This document shows positions 1 through 8,046 of a stretch of 64,000 bases of DNA, piece after piece (the stretch's first letter is position 1; the number at the start of each line of letters is the position of its first letter). Made by a program: the position numbers and the translations under genes. This DNA is from Rouxiella sp. S1S-2. GTDB taxonomy: Bacteria; Pseudomonadota; Gammaproteobacteria; Enterobacterales; Enterobacteriaceae. Below the pieces are notes generated by a model. That model saw only the letters and a list, made by a program, of their open reading frames with translations. It did no database searches and was not told the origin of the DNA. Where the stretch lies: contig NZ_WFKL01000001.1 of the NCBI RefSeq assembly GCF_009208105.1, positions 1,612,001-1,676,000 on the forward strand, in the 5' to 3' direction.

Positions 1-41
1 AAAAATGCGCATAAAATAACGACATTGACCAAGTAAAACCG

Positions 42-159
42 TTACGACGTCCTTGTCGTAAAGGCCGCACCTCCAAAGAGCCGGCGTTTTTCGGTGTAAC
101 CTCGGCACCTACAGGAAGCGCTGCCGTTGCCGAGACGAGTTACGCCCGCTCTTTGAGGT
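42..159 (+). promoter_or_regulatory. Structured leader-like RNA region, unassigned
   Basis: Two nested inverted repeats are visible. A perfect 7-bp hairpin pairs 42-48 with 55-61 around a 6-base loop. A larger hairpin pairs 69-81 with 148-159 (one bulge), then 96-100 with 139-143, then 103-107 with 128-132. Such a long branched fold is typical of a 5' untranslated regulatory RNA. I compared it from memory with the M-box, yybP-ykoY, lysine, FMN, TPP and cobalamin riboswitch consensus sequences and saw no match. A 13-codon frame with a good ribosome binding site follows at 238-279. The region could equally belong to a gene left of the window. Confidence 0.4.
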
Positions 160-237
160 ACATTTTATTTCTAAGCCCTCCGTGTAACGTGACGACCGCA
201 CCGTCTTCAGGAAACGCCTTCATGGGGAGTGACCGAT

Positions 238-279
238 ATGAGATTCTTAATGAAAAGAATGGCCGTAACGTCCATTTGA
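238..279 (+). CDS. Possible 13-codon leader peptide
   Basis: An ATG at 238 lies 8 bases after a strong purine-rich ribosome binding site (GGGGAG, 224-229) and opens a frame of 13 codons, reading roughly MRFLMKRMAVTSI, then TGA. It sits between the hairpins at 42-159 and the LspA-like gene that starts 228 bases further on. Good initiation signal plus structured leader suggests a translated leader peptide, but the frame is so short that chance cannot be excluded. No similarity to known leader peptides was recognised. Confidence 0.2.
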   Translation: MRFLMKRMAVTSI

Positions 280-507
280 ATGTAATCATTCGGAATTTAA
301 ATTTCAAATATTTTTTATTGGAATATTTATTTTTATGACGCAGGGCGCATAACGGTCAGGCTGGTGTCGATTTTTGTCAGGTCATTTTATTGTAGGGTAA
401 TGATAAGACGTAAAAGGTTACCGGCTATTGCGTGGGCATTTGTTGTCTGGCTGAGGCCATCATGGCTGGTTATACTTGGAATAACTTTTCCTACCTTGGT
501 GTAAATC

Positions 508-1008
508 ATGAAGTTTAGTAAACGGCTTGGCCTGATGATTGTCGTTTTTGCACTGTGTGTTGGTGTTGATCAAATTACCAAAACGATTGCGAAAACAACG
601 CTGTCGATGGATTCGGTACGAGAATACCTCGGTGGCAGCATTAAATTATTACTAACCCACAATACTGGCACGTTTCTGGGGCTGGGCGGCACCTTGCCCG
701 CCAACCTGCGTTACGGTCTGATGATTGTCGGGATCGGCGCTTTTTTACTGGCGTTACTGCTTTATACCCTGTTTAACAAACGTGCGGATGCAATCACTGT
801 GGCCTCATTGACGATGGTGTTCTCGGGTGGCATTAGCAACTTGCTGGATCGTATTGTTTATGGCGGTTATGTGGTTGATTTTATGAACGTTAGTGCGGGC
901 AGTTTGCATACCGGCGTGTTTAACGTTGCAGATATGGTACTGCTGGTGGGGGCAATCATGCTGTTCATGGTGGGCTTTAAAAGCAAACAGCAAATTGCTC
1001 ACGGGTGA
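508..1008 (+). CDS. Signal peptidase II (LspA)-family protein, extra copy
   Basis: LspA enzymes are inner-membrane aspartyl proteases that cut the signal peptide from diacylglyceryl-modified prolipoproteins. The 166-residue protein matches the usual length (about 160-170). It has four hydrophobic segments and keeps the family landmarks: D21 near the first helix, N52 in the HNTG box, NLLDR with D114, VVDF, and FNVAD with D142; D114 and D142 correspond to the catalytic dyad. The ribosome binding site is weak. The housekeeping lspA of enterobacteria sits with ileS and fkpB; this gene has no such neighbours, so it is probably a paralogue. Its substrate is unknown. It stands alone, with a hairpin after it. 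Confidence 0.8.
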   Translation: MKFSKRLGLMIVVFALCVGVDQITKTIAKTTLSMDSVREYLGGSIKLLLTHNTGTFLGLGGTLPANLRYGLMIVGIGAFLLALLLYTLFNKRADAITVASLTMVFSGGISNLLDRIVYGGYVVDFMNVSAGSLHTGVFNVADMVLLVGAIMLFMVGFKSKQQIAHG

Positions 1009-1418
1009 CGCTAAATTATTGAATAATATTAAATTTTATTTGTGCCCTTCTGACTAAAACCAGAAGGGCAGAATGATAAATCGGGCATAACCCTAGCCAA
1101 TGGATAATTAATTTCATTTAAATGCTTTATGAAAATTATAATTATATTTTCTGTTTCTGTTTTTGTTAGGTGTTTTTCTGTTAAATCCTTTAAATACATA
1201 AAGTTATTTAATGAAAGTCTACTTTATCAGTAAAATCCCTTCAGTTCTGCTCGTTGCAATTTTCGGTCTATTTGTTTTATTTATTTGATGCCGCTCCCAA
1301 ATTGAAAAACCTATTCGGTTTTTTCATTTCACTGCTCACTAAAATCTTTATAATCTTTTCATATCATTTTTAATGAAAACATCACCACGGTGACGACGTT
1401 AACCGCAAGGAATGGAAG
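1009..1418. other. AT-rich intergenic region before iolD
   Basis: About 410 bases, strongly AT-rich. It holds a hairpin with a perfect 10-bp stem (1043-1052 with 1061-1070) just after the LspA-like gene; there is no T run, so it is a weak terminator candidate. Nearer iolD, an inverted repeat (GAAAAACC at 1304-1311, GGTTTTTTC at 1317-1325) lies upstream of a TATAAT at 1349-1354 and could be an operator. No gene was seen here. Confidence 0.4.
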
Positions 1419-3359
1419 ATGAAGAAGATCAGATTAACCATGGCTCAGGCTCTGGTCCGTTTTCTGGACCAACAGTTTGTTAATGTAGACGGTGAAGAAA
1501 TTAAGTTTGTTACCGGGATTTTTGCCATTTTCGGGCATGGCAATGTCCTGGGGCTGGGACAGGCTCTGGAACAAGACAGTGGAAAACTCATTGTTCATCA
1601 AGGACGTAATGAGCAGGGGATGGCACATGCCGCCACCGGCTATGCAAAACAAAAACTGCGTCAGCAAATCTATGCCTGCTCTTCTTCAGTAGGACCAGGC
1701 GCGGCCAATATGTTAACCGCTGCGGCAACCGCAACCGCCAACCGTATTCCATTATTACTGCTGCCAGGCGACGTTTTTGCCTCACGCCAGCCCGATCCTG
1801 TTTTACAACAGATAGAACAAAGTTATGACTTGAGCATCAGCACCAACGACGCCTTCCGCACTGTCAGTAAATATTGGGACCGCATCGTGCGTCCTGAACA
1901 ACTGATGACTGCCTGTATCAGCGCAATGCGTGTACTGACCGACCCTGCTGAAACCGGCGCAGTTACGCTCTGTTTACCACAGGACGTACAGGGAGAGGCT
2001 TATGATTATCCAGACTATTTCTTCCAAAAACGCGTCCACCGCATTGAACGACAACCGGTCACTGCGGGCGCATTGGCCGATGCTTTGGCCCTAATTAAGG
2101 GTAAACGCAAACCACTGATCGTCTGCGGCGGTGGGGCGAAGTATTCCCAGGCCGGTGCTGCACTGCAAAAATTTGCCGAAGCTTACGGTATCCCTTTTGC
2201 TGAAACTCAGGCAGGAAAAGGAACGTTGACCTCCGAGCATGCGCTGAACCTGGGGGGTATTGGTGAAACGGGAACCTTGGCTGCTAATCAGTTGGCCAAA
2301 GAGGCCGACCTCATTATAGGCATCGGCACGCGATATACTGATTTCACCAGCTCGTCGAAATGGATATTCCAAAATCCTGAGGTGTCATTTCTAAATATCA
2401 ACGTTAACCGCTTCGATGCCTTCAAACTCGACGCCGTGCAGGTGATTGCGGATGCGCGAGCCGGCCTGGAAGCTCTTGATAACGCGCTACAGGGCAGTGA
2501 GTTCCGCGCGAGCTGGGGTCATAAAATTGCCGATGTACGCGAACAGCTGATTGCCGAAACCCAGCGTGTTTATCAGGTTGAGTACAGCGGTGAAGATTTT
2601 ATTCCAGAAATCGACGACCACCTCGACAGAAAAGCGGTCTATGCCGAATTTGAAAAACTGACCGGTTCTTTGCTGACCCAAAGCCGCGTACTGGGCACCT
2701 TAAATAGCTCAATTCCAAAGAACGCCGTGATAGTCGCGGCGGCCGGCAGTTTGCCGGGCGACCTGCAAAGAGTCTGGCGCACTACCGACACTAATGGTTA
2801 TCACGTTGAGTACGGCTACTCCTGCATGGGCTACGAAGTGAATGCGGCCCTCGGCGTTAAAATGGCCGAACCCGAGCGCGAAGTTTATGCATTGGTAGGG
2901 GACGGCTCATTTATGATGCTGCACTCAGAATTGGTGACCTCGATTCAGGAACACTGCAAAATCAACGTGATACTGCTCGATAACATGACCAATGGCTGCA
3001 TCAATAACCTGCAGATGGAACATGGTATGGACAGCTTCTTTACCGAATTCCGTTTCCGTAAAGAGGCGAGCGCCAAGCTCGACGGCGGTTTTGTTCCCGT
3101 CAATTTTGCCAAAATTGCCGAGGGTTACGGCTGCAAAACCTATTCAGTCACCACTCTGGAACAGCTGCATGAGGCTCTGGCCGAGGCTAAACGTCAGACC
3201 GTATCCACGCTTATCGACATCAAAGTGTTGCCAAAAACGATGATCCACAAGTATTTCAGCTGGTGGCGAGTCGGCGGCGCGATGGTTTCCGAGAGCGAGT
3301 CCGTTGACAAAGTCGCGCAGATGCTGCGAGACAATATCGATAAGGCCCGTGAATATTAA
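1419..3359 (+). CDS. iolD: 3D-(3,5/4)-trihydroxycyclohexane-1,2-dione hydrolase IolD
   Basis: IolD opens the ring of trihydroxycyclohexane-1,2-dione to 5-deoxyglucuronate in the cytosolic myo-inositol pathway and needs thiamine diphosphate. The 646-residue protein has the three-part fold of such enzymes: an N-terminal pyrimidine-binding domain with the activating glutamate E65 in [11 protein letters not shown], a central domain around 210-360, and a C-terminal domain with the cofactor motif GDGS (494-497) ending in CINN about 30 residues on. A purine-rich site precedes the ATG. The next gene, an IolH-like protein, starts 57 bases later on the same strand, probably co-transcribed. No other iol genes are in the window. 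Confidence 0.9.
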   Translation: MKKIRLTMAQALVRFLDQQFVNVDGEEIKFVTGIFAIFGHGNVLGLGQALEQDSGKLIVHQGRNEQGMAHAATGYAKQKLRQQIYACSSSVGPGAANMLTAAATATANRIPLLLLPGDVFASRQPDPVLQQIEQSYDLSISTNDAFRTVSKYWDRIVRPEQLMTACISAMRVLTDPAETGAVTLCLPQDVQGEAYDYPDYFFQKRVHRIERQPVTAGALADALALIKGKRKPLIVCGGGAKYSQAGAALQKFAEAYGIPFAETQAGKGTLTSEHALNLGGIGETGTLAANQLAKEADLIIGIGTRYTDFTSSSKWIFQNPEVSFLNINVNRFDAFKLDAVQVIADARAGLEALDNALQGSEFRASWGHKIADVREQLIAETQRVYQVEYSGEDFIPEIDDHLDRKAVYAEFEKLTGSLLTQSRVLGTLNSSIPKNAVIVAAAGSLPGDLQRVWRTTDTNGYHVEYGYSCMGYEVNAALGVKMAEPEREVYALVGDGSFMMLHSELVTSIQEHCKINVILLDNMTNGCINNLQMEHGMDSFFTEFRFRKEASAKLDGGFVPVNFAKIAEGYGCKTYSVTTLEQLHEALAEAKRQTVSTLIDIKVLPKTMIHKYFSWWRVGGAMVSESESVDKVAQMLRDNIDKAREY

Positions 3360-3416
3360 TTTCGCCTGCTGTAAGACAGGTTGCTGATTACACTGGAAAT
3401 AAGTTCGGAGCTGGAA

Positions 3417-4301
3417 ATGAAAATTGCCTTTGATGTGGACGTTATCAGAGATAGAAGCATTACCGAAATGGTAAGGCAGGTTTCTGAATGGGGTTATAAA
3501 TATATCGAACAGTCGCCTCATCCGCGTATCAATCCGTTTTATAAACATCCTAAAGCCGGACTGGATGTAATGAATGAGTACAAGCGCGCATTGAAACAGT
3601 ATGGCGTTGAAATCTCGTCGTTTATTGTGGTCTATCGCTGGTCGGGTCCGGATAACGATCGCCGGATTGCCGCAGTGCGTAATTGGAAAAGAATGATCGA
3701 GATAGCAGTGGATATGGGTGTTGAGGTGATCAACACCGAACTTTCTGGTGATCCTAATCAACCGGAAATCTGCGAGGAGCGCTGGTATCAGTCGATGGAA
3801 GAACTGCTGCCTATCATTGAGCGTGAAGGGATCCGCCTGGAGATTCAGTCTCATCCTTGGGATTTCTGCGAAGAAAACAATGAAACGGCGGATCTGGTGA
3901 AATCCCTGCGCAGCGATCACGTTAAATATCTTTACAGTGTCCCGCACACTTTCTTTTATGACAAAGGGAAAGGCGACGTGGCGAGCATGCTTGATTATGC
4001 CGGTGATGACCTGTCGCACGTGTTAATCGCTGACACCATGAATCACACGAAACACTGCCGCTATATCGTCAACCCGCCGGGCGTGGATGCGGTGGTTCAT
4101 CAGCACGTCGGCATTGGAGAGGGGGAGGTAAATTTTGACGCGCTGTTTGAGAGTTTGCGCCAAATGGACTTTGCCAACCGCAAATTTAAAGTCGGCGGTG
4201 AGTCAATTATTACTACCTCTTTATTCGGCTATCCTGAAAAAATGCCGTTACAGGCCGTCGCCACGCGTGAACGTATTGAGCGCGAATTACTGAATCGATA
4301 A
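3417..4301 (+). CDS. iolH: IolH-like sugar phosphate isomerase/epimerase
   Basis: Member of the TIM-barrel AP-endonuclease-2/xylose isomerase-like family found in inositol catabolic clusters, where the exact reaction of IolH is not settled. The 294-residue product starts at the ATG at 3417 (MKIAFDVDVI), chosen because CGGAG lies 6 bases upstream and because this is how relatives begin; a longer in-frame version from 3381 lacks such support. Likely metal ligands include the Glu and His residues in INTELSGDP, IEIQSHPWDF (read here as LEIQSHPWDF), IADTMNHTKH and HQHVGIGEG. It follows iolD closely and ends before a strong terminator at 4331, so iolD-iolH looks like a complete two-gene transcript. 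Confidence 0.75.
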   Translation: MKIAFDVDVIRDRSITEMVRQVSEWGYKYIEQSPHPRINPFYKHPKAGLDVMNEYKRALKQYGVEISSFIVVYRWSGPDNDRRIAAVRNWKRMIEIAVDMGVEVINTELSGDPNQPEICEERWYQSMEELLPIIEREGIRLEIQSHPWDFCEENNETADLVKSLRSDHVKYLYSVPHTFFYDKGKGDVASMLDYAGDDLSHVLIADTMNHTKHCRYIVNPPGVDAVVHQHVGIGEGEVNFDALFESLRQMDFANRKFKVGGESIITTSLFGYPEKMPLQAVATRERIERELLNR

Positions 4302-4330
4302 TACTCGGTTTTGCTTTATATGAGTTTCCG

Positions 4331-4358
4331 AAAGAGCGCTTTTGCGCTCTTTTTTTAT
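4331..4358 (+). terminator. Rho-independent terminator after iolH-like gene
   Basis: GC-rich hairpin with arms AAAGAGCGC and GCGCTCTTT, short loop, followed at once by a run of seven or more T. It closes the iolD-iolH transcript 30 bases after the stop codon. Confidence 0.85.
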
Positions 4359-4497
4359 TTTCATCGTTCAAGTTATTGGAATTATTCCATCAAAAATATT
4401 CAATAATCATGCCATGTCCTGCCACTGTTCGTGTGTGACCGATGTTATATGATGTGAACAGCATATTATTTATTCGAAATAACGGGACACACGTATT

Positions 4498-5520
4498 ATG
4501 AAAAAGATTGGATTTTTGTCTTTTGGCCACTGGACACCCTCACCGCAGTCGGGGACGCGTTCTGCTGCTGACGTTCTGTTGCAATCTATCGATCTGGCCG
4601 TTGCGGCAGAAGAGCTGGGTGCCGACGGCGCTTATTTTCGAGTACACCATTTCGCACGTCAGCTAAGCTCACCTTTTCCGCTGCTTGCCGCAGTGGGTGC
4701 GAGAACGAAAAGCATCGAAATCGGTACGGGCGTTATCGACATGCGCTATGAAAATCCGCTGTATATGGCGGAAGATGCCAGCGCCGCTGACCTTATCTCC
4801 GGCGGTCGTTTGCAGCTTGGTATTAGCCGGGGTTCGCCTGAACAGGTTATCGACGGGTGGCGCTATTTCGGCTATCAGCCAGCCGAAGGGGAAACGGAGG
4901 CCGACATGGCGCGTCGCCACACAACGGCATTCCTCGAGGTACTCAAAGGTGAAGGCTTTGCCGAACCAAACCCGCAGCCGATGTTCCAGAATCCTCCTGG
5001 ATTGCTGCGACTTGAGCCGCATTCTGAAGGATTGCGCGAACGTATCTGGTGGGGCGCAGGCTCCAATTCTACCGCCGCCTGGGCCGCCAAGCTCGGCATG
5101 AACCTGCAATGTTCTACGCTAAAAGATGACGAAACCGGCGAACCTTTCCACGTTCAACAGGCCCGTCAGATCCGCGCCTATCGTGCCGCGTGGAAGGAAA
5201 GCGGTCATGCCCGTGCTCCGCGCGTATCGGTAAGCCGCAGCATTTTTGCCTTGGTTAATGACCTGGATCGGGCCTATTTTGGAAGAAGCGGTCAGGAAGG
5301 TGATAAAATCGGCTTTCTTGAAGAGAATAATCGGTCTATTTTCGGTCGCAGCTATGCCGCAGAGCCTGAAAAATTGATTGAGCAGCTGAAAGAGGATCAG
5401 GCGATTGCCGAAGCGGATACGCTATTGCTTACCGTACCTAACCAGCTAGGCGTTGATTATAACGCGCACGTCATCGAGTCTATTCTTACTCATATTGCGC
5501 CCGCCCTCGGTTGGCGCTAA
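4498..5520 (+). CDS. Luciferase-like (LLM class) flavin-dependent monooxygenase
   Basis: The 340-residue protein belongs to the bacterial luciferase-like family, TIM-barrel enzymes that use reduced FMN or F420; in enterobacteria FMN is expected. Family signs are the N-terminal strand KKIGFLSFGHW, the region VHHFARQLSSPFPLLAAVGA with a conserved histidine, and the segment ISGGRLQLGISRGSPEQVIDGWRYF-like stretch around residues 100-125, which forms the flavin phosphate pocket. The substrate cannot be read from sequence. It is a single-gene unit between terminators at 4331 and 5549. A reductase partner is not adjacent. Confidence 0.8.
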   Translation: MKKIGFLSFGHWTPSPQSGTRSAADVLLQSIDLAVAAEELGADGAYFRVHHFARQLSSPFPLLAAVGARTKSIEIGTGVIDMRYENPLYMAEDASAADLISGGRLQLGISRGSPEQVIDGWRYFGYQPAEGETEADMARRHTTAFLEVLKGEGFAEPNPQPMFQNPPGLLRLEPHSEGLRERIWWGAGSNSTAAWAAKLGMNLQCSTLKDDETGEPFHVQQARQIRAYRAAWKESGHARAPRVSVSRSIFALVNDLDRAYFGRSGQEGDKIGFLEENNRSIFGRSYAAEPEKLIEQLKEDQAIAEADTLLLTVPNQLGVDYNAHVIESILTHIAPALGWR

Positions 5521-5548
5521 TTGGCTTAAAACAACCCATGGCGCATAG

Positions 5549-5577
5549 AAAAGCCCGGTCTAAAACCGGGCTTTTCA
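5549..5577 (+). terminator. Terminator after the monooxygenase gene
   Basis: Hairpin AAAAGCCCGGT / ACCGGGCTTTT with loop CTAAA, ending in T-rich sequence; the A run on the other side makes it usable from both strands. It lies between the convergent monooxygenase and zinc-ribbon genes. Confidence 0.8.
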
Positions 5578-5590
5578 CGTTATGGATAAC

Positions 5591-5926
5591 TTACCAGTTC
5601 AGTGGTCTTCTTATCCATACGTTATTATTTCGACTCCTGACTTTAAAATACGCGTAAGGAAATAGTAAAGAAAATGTAATTGCCAAACAAAATGAGGCAA
5701 TTAATAGTGCACTCCCATCCCAAAGCGGGTAGAAATAAGCAAAAGCCAGCGAGGAAACGATCAACAAAATAGTACGTAGAAACAGAATTCGTTTCTTATG
5801 TGCTCTATTAATATGCGCCTTCATCATCTCTGCGCCACATTTCATGCAATGGCAGGGGTCTTCTTCGCTTAATTCGTTATCGCAAAAAGGACAGGTCTCG
5901 AGGTCTGGAGTTAACTCTTTGTCCAT
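5591..5926 (-). CDS. Small zinc-ribbon membrane protein, unknown function
   Basis: 111-residue protein. The N-terminus carries two cysteine pairs (CPFC near residue 12 and CMKCG near 29) typical of a zinc ribbon. Two hydrophobic segments follow (about residues 49-66 and 72-92), predicting a cytoplasmic ribbon attached to an inner-membrane hairpin, then a basic C-terminus (RSRNNNVWIRRP). Codon use is AT-rich relative to the backbone genes. No known family function was recognised, and its neighbours give no clue. It is convergent with the monooxygenase gene. Confidence 0.6.
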   Translation of the reverse strand: MDKELTPDLETCPFCDNELSEEDPCHCMKCGAEMMKAHINRAHKKRILFLRTILLIVSSLAFAYFYPLWDGSALLIASFCLAITFSLLFPYAYFKVRSRNNNVWIRRPLNW

Positions 5927-6518
5927 ATAATGTTACCAAACAGTTGTGTGATATAGTAAGTAGTAAAAATAGTATGCAAGCTAAGATAAATTAAAAAAGA
6001 TGCGGTATGAGGAATTTTTTATGACATAGGAATATTATTAAATCTTGCCTGCGAACAAACAATGTGCATTTTATAATCAGTGCCTGAGCACGCTATCATA
6101 ACCATTTTTTAAAAATATTCCATACTAAAATATAACGTAACTCTATAAATACGTAGATGTTTATCCCCTCTAAGCCTCGTAAAATGCAGGCTCTCTGGAT
6201 TTAAAAAGCGTAAAATTTCTCATTTTAAAAAAACTAATCTCTCTACCGTAATTGTTAGCAATCCTGTTAGCATACAAGGTGATGAATAGTTACAATTTTT
6301 GTGCGGGTATCAATTCGATCGTTTTTTTATAAAAAATTATTATTTTTCATTGAGTTATTTTGTGTTTTTATGACCCCGGGATGTGATTGCTAATCAAGTT
6401 ATCTATAACTTTCAGCCGAGTCCTAGTCCGCTGAGCTGAAATCTGGCGCTTTAAATGATAGGATCGTCTCACCCTCGAAAACAGGGTTCTCAATAAAACA
6501 AAGTTAAGAGTTAATATT
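5927..6518. other. AT-rich intergenic region, no gene seen
   Basis: About 590 bases of very AT-rich DNA with long A and T runs, the kind of sequence bound by H-NS in enterobacteria (inference). A short direct repeat GTTAGCA occurs at 6254-6260 and 6266-6272. I see no convincing coding frame, RNA gene or terminator. The promoter of the downstream small gene at 6519 presumably lies here, but no single site stands out. Confidence 0.4.
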
Positions 6519-6833
6519 ATGGCTAATAGAGAGTTAATGAGACTTGCCAAATTGGCATATTGCAGCAGCCTAGGGAAGGAAGTTGAAAGTGAATGGAATC
6601 CGCTAGAGAGTGACGTTGAAGCGTTTGAGCTTAAAAAGACGCTTGGGCTGGAACTCCGTACCTATGAAAACGGTCTCGATCCCCATCAGTACGCAAGTGC
6701 GCATTACAGGGTTAACGAGGGTTATTCGGGTTGGGTTCATGAAAAAATCAACGGTGATGTAACTGCAGATATTAGACCCGTTGTTCGCCGCGTACTGGTT
6801 CGTGCCGCTGCGGAAATTGGCAAGCAAATATAA
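6519..6833 (+). CDS. Hypothetical 104-residue protein
   Basis: Starts MANRELMRLAKLAYCSSLGK and ends in a basic helix (RPVVRRVLVRAAAEIGKQI). No transmembrane segment or signal peptide. The ATG is preceded by a modest TTAAGAG site about 7 bases upstream. Base composition is closer to the genome core than its AT-rich flanks, which supports it being a real gene. I do not recognise a family. It is convergent with the radical SAM gene and has no obvious operon partner. A role cannot be proposed from sequence. Confidence 0.5.
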   Translation: MANRELMRLAKLAYCSSLGKEVESEWNPLESDVEAFELKKTLGLELRTYENGLDPHQYASAHYRVNEGYSGWVHEKINGDVTADIRPVVRRVLVRAAAEIGKQI

Positions 6834-7054
6834 TGCTGCAATAAATCACGCTGTTTTAATCTTCCTCTTTAAATATTAGGTAATGTATTAACGATAGCTA
6901 AGCATTGCCTGGTGGCTATTTATTAAAGTCCTAATATGTCCTAAAATATTGGCTACTAATTTTAAGAATAGGCTTCGTTGACTATGGCCTATTCTTATTA
7001 TACTAACCTTTTATTAATCAACTGCCGCAAGACTTCTGCGTTAACTGTGTGTTT

Positions 7055-7891
7055 TTACTCTTCGTGAAGGGCACATTTTCTACACATATCTAAAGTGAAT
7101 TTACCTTTTCTCACCTCTTTGCGGATTTGTTTAAACCACTCGCTGCCCCAAATATCTAACAAATTGTTATTAAGCACATTGCCAAAGCTGTGTTTAACGT
7201 GGAAATCATTGGTACACACTACCTCCCCGGTATAAGTAATTGAAATTTCATCCGAGACGTAGTGGCACGATTTCATTTTACGCGCTATAGGCGGCTTAAC
7301 CGTTCCTGCACGATTGAAAAGCGCCAGGCCCTCGAGATTGCGCACCTTAATGACATTCAGCGTTTCCGGATTATCTTTCATAATTGAGGTGAATGACTTG
7401 GGGAAATTTTTGGTGTGCTGAGTCACCAGAAATCCGGTAACGCCTGAGTCTACCAGCTTCTTATACATCTCATAATTAAGCAGTATGCCATTGGTATGTA
7501 TGACGATTTGCGCATGAGGCAGCTTAGCGTGGGCGTAAGCCATAAGCTCTGGCAGCCGTTTATCCATCAGCGGCTCACCAAAAAAGTGGGGAGACAATCG
7601 GCCTGAATATTTAATGGCAGATAAATCGTCTACCGCTTTACGAAAAATCGCCTCTGGCATGTAGTTAACGCCGCGACCGCCATCAAATGAAGTTGGGCAA
7701 TAGCTGCATTTGAGATTGCATTGAGAATTAATCTCAAAATCAATCGCGGTAAAAATATCTCTATTTTTGAAACCATAAGTGGCGATTTTGTTAATGCCGT
7801 TGTAAAGACCGCGCAGTTTAGGCTTGATAATTTCGGGGGTGTTTTGCGCCATTAGGCGATAGAAGGAATTTAGAACTAATGGAAGTTGCAT
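7055..7891 (-). CDS. Radical SAM/SPASM-domain protein
   Basis: The 278-residue protein has the radical SAM cluster motif CNLKCSYC (CX3CX2C) near residue 58, binding the 4Fe-4S cluster that cleaves S-adenosylmethionine, a glycine-rich region around residues 92-110, and a C-terminal SPASM/twitch-like set of cysteines: KSCHYV, VVCTND and the final MCRKC. Such proteins modify peptides, proteins or sugars. ATG at 7891 is chosen over a TTG one codon upstream because AAGGA lies about 6 bases before it. Codon use is AT-rich. No precursor peptide gene, transporter or partner enzyme is adjacent, so the substrate is unknown. Confidence 0.75.
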   Translation of the reverse strand: MQLPLVLNSFYRLMAQNTPEIIKPKLRGLYNGINKIATYGFKNRDIFTAIDFEINSQCNLKCSYCPTSFDGGRGVNYMPEAIFRKAVDDLSAIKYSGRLSPHFFGEPLMDKRLPELMAYAHAKLPHAQIVIHTNGILLNYEMYKKLVDSGVTGFLVTQHTKNFPKSFTSIMKDNPETLNVIKVRNLEGLALFNRAGTVKPPIARKMKSCHYVSDEISITYTGEVVCTNDFHVKHSFGNVLNNNLLDIWGSEWFKQIRKEVRKGKFTLDMCRKCALHEE

Positions 7892-7923
7892 CAATTATCC
7901 TTATGGAGGCAATTATAATTAGT

Positions 7924-7965
7924 TATCCTGTTAAGCAGTTCCACGGGTTGAAACTGCTTAGGATT
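7924..7965. repeat. Hairpin between radical SAM gene and mntH
   Basis: Perfect inverted repeat AAGCAGTT (7933-7940) / AACTGCTT (7952-7959), extended outward by TATCCT (7924-7929) and AGGAT (7960-7964). There is no adjoining T run on the minus strand. It lies in the leader of the radical SAM gene and downstream of mntH, so it could stop mntH transcription or shape the radical SAM mRNA. Confidence 0.45.
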
Positions 7966-8046
7966 ATTCCTAATATAATATTTTTGATGCCTCTGGCAAG
8001 GATATTCTCGCACTGTGGCCGCACTGATGGCACCGCAGAAACTCCA

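Noticed and set aside
153..338. 61-codon frame in the leader region
   Set aside because: Starts at TTG without a ribosome binding site, composition matches AT-rich non-coding DNA, and it covers part of the hairpin structure.
3144..4019. 291-codon open frame opposite iolD/iolH
   Set aside because: It spans two real genes and their gap, has no recognisable domain, and arises from the codon bias of the plus-strand genes.
6368..6550. 60-codon minus-strand frame overlapping the start of the gene at 6519
   Set aside because: No ribosome binding site, overlaps a better-supported gene, and lies in AT-rich DNA where short hydrophobic frames are common.
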